A stretch of 52,729 nucleotides of DNA from JACCYQ01 sp036675565 (GTDB lineage: Bacteria; Bacteroidota; Bacteroidia; Chitinophagales; Chitinophagaceae). Shown here piece after piece: positions 50,952 through 52,729 of the stretch (within the stretch, counting starts at the first letter, position 1; every line of letters begins with the position of its first letter). The position numbers and the translations under genes are program-made. The stretch lies in contig JAKFER010000154.1 in NCBI GenBank assembly GCA_036675565.1, positions 1 to 52,729 of the forward strand, in the 5' to 3' direction. Under the pieces are notes generated by a model. That model worked only from the letters and a program-made list of their open reading frames with translations. It searched no databases and was not told the origin of the DNA.

Positions 50952-52729
50952 ATGCGTATAATTCCTTTCCTGTTAACTGCATTTCTAACTTTGGTCCTGG
51001 TTTTTTTGTTAGATAATAAATGGGGTGCCATACCTGCTATGGGTAAGTTTTTAAGTCCGCAACAAGGCTTTTGGCAGAATGCAGAATCTGCAGATCACGA
51101 TTTTACGGAAGACCTCCGATTTGAAGGTTTAAAAGGTGCATCTGAAGTTTATTTGGATGAAAGATTGGTGCCACATGTTTTTGCCGAACATGATGAAGAT
51201 GCCTATTTTATCCAGGGATATCTGCATGCAAAATTCAGGTTATGGCAGATGGAATTTCAAACGTTTGCCGCATCGGGCAGGATCAGTGAAAAATTAGGGA
51301 ATGACCCACGATTTATTGCATTTGATAAAGAACAAAGAAGAAGTGGTATGGTTTGGGGTGCAGAAAAAGCGCTGATAGAATTAGAAAGAGATCCAAAAAC
51401 AAAATCCAGTTGCGATGCCTATTCAGCCGGCGTGAATGCATATATTAAAACGCTCACAAAAAATAATCTTCCATTTGAATATAAATTACTCGGCTATGAA
51501 CCCGAAGAATGGAGCAATTTAAAAATTGCATTATTCTTGAAACAAATGAGCAAGACTTTATCAGGTAATGATAATGATCTTGAAAATACAGCGACAAAAA
51601 ATGGTTTTAGTTTTAAAGAATTGATGCGGTTAGATCCACAAGTTCCGGATTCATTACAACCTATTGTTCCAAAAGGAACATTATTTGCTGCCGCCGGTAT
51701 CACACCTGTTAAACCAGCAACTGCAGATTCTCTTTATTTCGAAGAAATGGATTCTTTGCAATTGACACAGGTATCTAAACCAGATCCAAATAACGGGAGT
51801 AATAACTGGGTAGTGGCCGGATCCAAAACAAAAAGCGGTGCGCCGATTTTGGCAAACGATCCACACCTGGAACTTTCATTCCCTTCTATTTGGTACGAAA
51901 TGCAAATAACCACACCTAATATAAATGTCTATGGTGTTTCATTTCCCGGTTCACCTAATATAATTATAGGATTTAACGACAGTATTGCCTGGGGTGTTAC
52001 CAATTCCCAACGGGATGTAAGAGATTATTATGAAGTTGAATTCAAAGATGAAAATCAACAACAATACCGTTTTAATGGCGAATGGGCATCAACCAATATA
52101 TTAATAGAAGAAATTAAAGTAAAAAACAGTGCTTCTGTTTTTGATACAGTTCCATATACCGTTTTTGGCCCGGTGATGTTCGATCATCGTCAAACTGAAG
52201 AATTAGCCAATAACAAAGGCATTGCTTTACGTTGGACAGCTCATGATCCTTCCAATGAAGCCCGTGTTTTTTATGACCTGAACAGAGCCAGTAATTATAA
52301 TGATTATGAAAATGCCATCAAGCCTTTCAGTTGTCCCGGTCAAAATTTCGTTTTTGCGTCTAAAGGCGGGGATATAGCTATATGGCAACAGGGGAAATTT
52401 CCTGCACGCTGGTATGGACAGGGAACTTATATAATGCCTGGTCTTGATAGTAATTATATGTGGCAGGGATTTATTCCCCAGGCAGAAAATCCTCACGCAA
52501 TAAATCCTGAACAAGGATTTTTACAAAGTGCAAACCAGCGTCCGGCTGATTCAGCATATCCATATTTTATTCCGGGAAATTACATCGTTCCGCGGGGTGT
52601 GGCTATTCATGATAAGTTATCAGTTATGCAACAAGTAACAGCTGCTGATATGATGCAGTTACAAAATGATTATTACAGTGTGTTCGCAGCTGATGTTGTT
52701 CCCATGTTATTAAAAAATGTACAGGAGCA
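50952..52729 (+). CDS. Penicillin acylase family protein (3' end outside the window)
   Basis: At least 592 residues are encoded and no stop codon is reached. It begins MRIIPFLLTAFLTLVLVFLLDNKWG (a signal anchor). RLVPHVFAEHDEDAYFIQGYLHAKFRLWQMEF is the family's N-terminal alpha-chain motif. NNGSNNWVVAGSKTKSGAPILANDPHLEL holds the N-terminal nucleophile, Ser283, revealed by self-cleavage of the precursor; the order Gly-Ser-Asn-Asn-Trp is the classic one. Family members deacylate penicillins, N-acyl homoserine lactones or other amides; the substrate is not readable. The missing end prevents judging completeness. Confidence 0.9.
   Translation, partial: MRIIPFLLTAFLTLVLVFLLDNKWGAIPAMGKFLSPQQGFWQNAESADHDFTEDLRFEGLKGASEVYLDERLVPHVFAEHDEDAYFIQGYLHAKFRLWQMEFQTFAASGRISEKLGNDPRFIAFDKEQRRSGMVWGAEKALIELERDPKTKSSCDAYSAGVNAYIKTLTKNNLPFEYKLLGYEPEEWSNLKIALFLKQMSKTLSGNDNDLENTATKNGFSFKELMRLDPQVPDSLQPIVPKGTLFAAAGITPVKPATADSLYFEEMDSLQLTQVSKPDPNNGSNNWVVAGSKTKSGAPILANDPHLELSFPSIWYEMQITTPNINVYGVSFPGSPNIIIGFNDSIAWGVTNSQRDVRDYYEVEFKDENQQQYRFNGEWASTNILIEEIKVKNSASVFDTVPYTVFGPVMFDHRQTEELANNKGIALRWTAHDPSNEARVFYDLNRASNYNDYENAIKPFSCPGQNFVFASKGGDIAIWQQGKFPARWYGQGTYIMPGLDSNYMWQGFIPQAENPHAINPEQGFLQSANQRPADSAYPYFIPGNYIVPRGVAIHDKLSVMQQVTAADMMQLQNDYYSVFAADVVPMLLKNVQE

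Overview
The window reads as a chromosomal segment of a Bacteroidota bacterium, most likely a Chitinophagaceae-like member. The signs are AT-rich intergenic DNA, weak Shine-Dalgarno signals, matches to the Bacteroidota promoter (TTG, 19 bp, TAnnTTTG), many lipoproteins, a TonB-dependent receptor with a carboxypeptidase-like N-terminal domain, BlaI/M56 regulatory genes and family-typical housekeeping genes (RibF, PurM, HolA, Prc). Coding density is high. Most genes stand alone or in groups of two or three, with intrinsic terminators at many ends. tRNA-Leu(CAA) and tRNA-His(GTG) are both on the minus strand.

Positions 1-1450 hold an array of palindromic repeat elements. Three copies share the same ends, each end being a hairpin unit in opposite orientation. 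Only the middle copy carries a gene, an intact GIY-YIG endonuclease. This looks like a gene-bearing element with two short derivatives. Positions 1450-9300 carry accessory genes: a GH20-like hydrolase, a YhhN lysoplasmalogenase, an amidohydrolase, a GlxA-type AraC regulator, a GNAT/DUF1801/DUF2200 operon and a large lipoprotein. Positions 9300-20700 carry HAD and PGDYG genes, a NarL-type regulator, a NamZ-like muramidase, transporters, an acetyltransferase, an esterase, and an uncharacterised pair of secreted proteins (a coiled-coil protein and a TPR/beta-barrel protein). Positions 20700-30450 are mainly housekeeping: tRNA-Leu, a Lys1/alanine dehydrogenase-like enzyme, trmN6, holA, ribF, purM and two small lipoproteins.

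Positions 30450-34440 hold the most distinctive system, a BlaI-type repressor followed by two paralogous M56 (BlaR1-like) membrane metalloproteases. One M56 protein ends in a TonB C-terminal-like domain. The other carries a complete N-acetylmuramoyl-L-alanine amidase domain and three TonB-plug-like repeats. Upstream of blaI are four alternating 6-bp half-sites at exact 10-bp spacing, a very strong operator candidate. A 15-bp exact match to its core lies just upstream of the TonB-dependent receptor gene at 38593-41211. This suggests a small regulon linking cell-wall sensing to the outer membrane.

Positions 34540-38430 carry ftsE and a three-gene glycosylation operon (Gfo/Idh/MocA oxidoreductase and two glycosyltransferases). 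Positions 38590-52729 carry the TonB receptor, a membrane protein, tRNA-His, the Prc protease, an HdrE/HdrC-like Fe-S membrane protein, a PyrR-like phosphoribosyltransferase, a DUF2279 protein, a phosphohexomutase, a lipoprotein, pcm, and a penicillin acylase cut by the window end. All functional calls come from reading motifs by eye; no database search was run.
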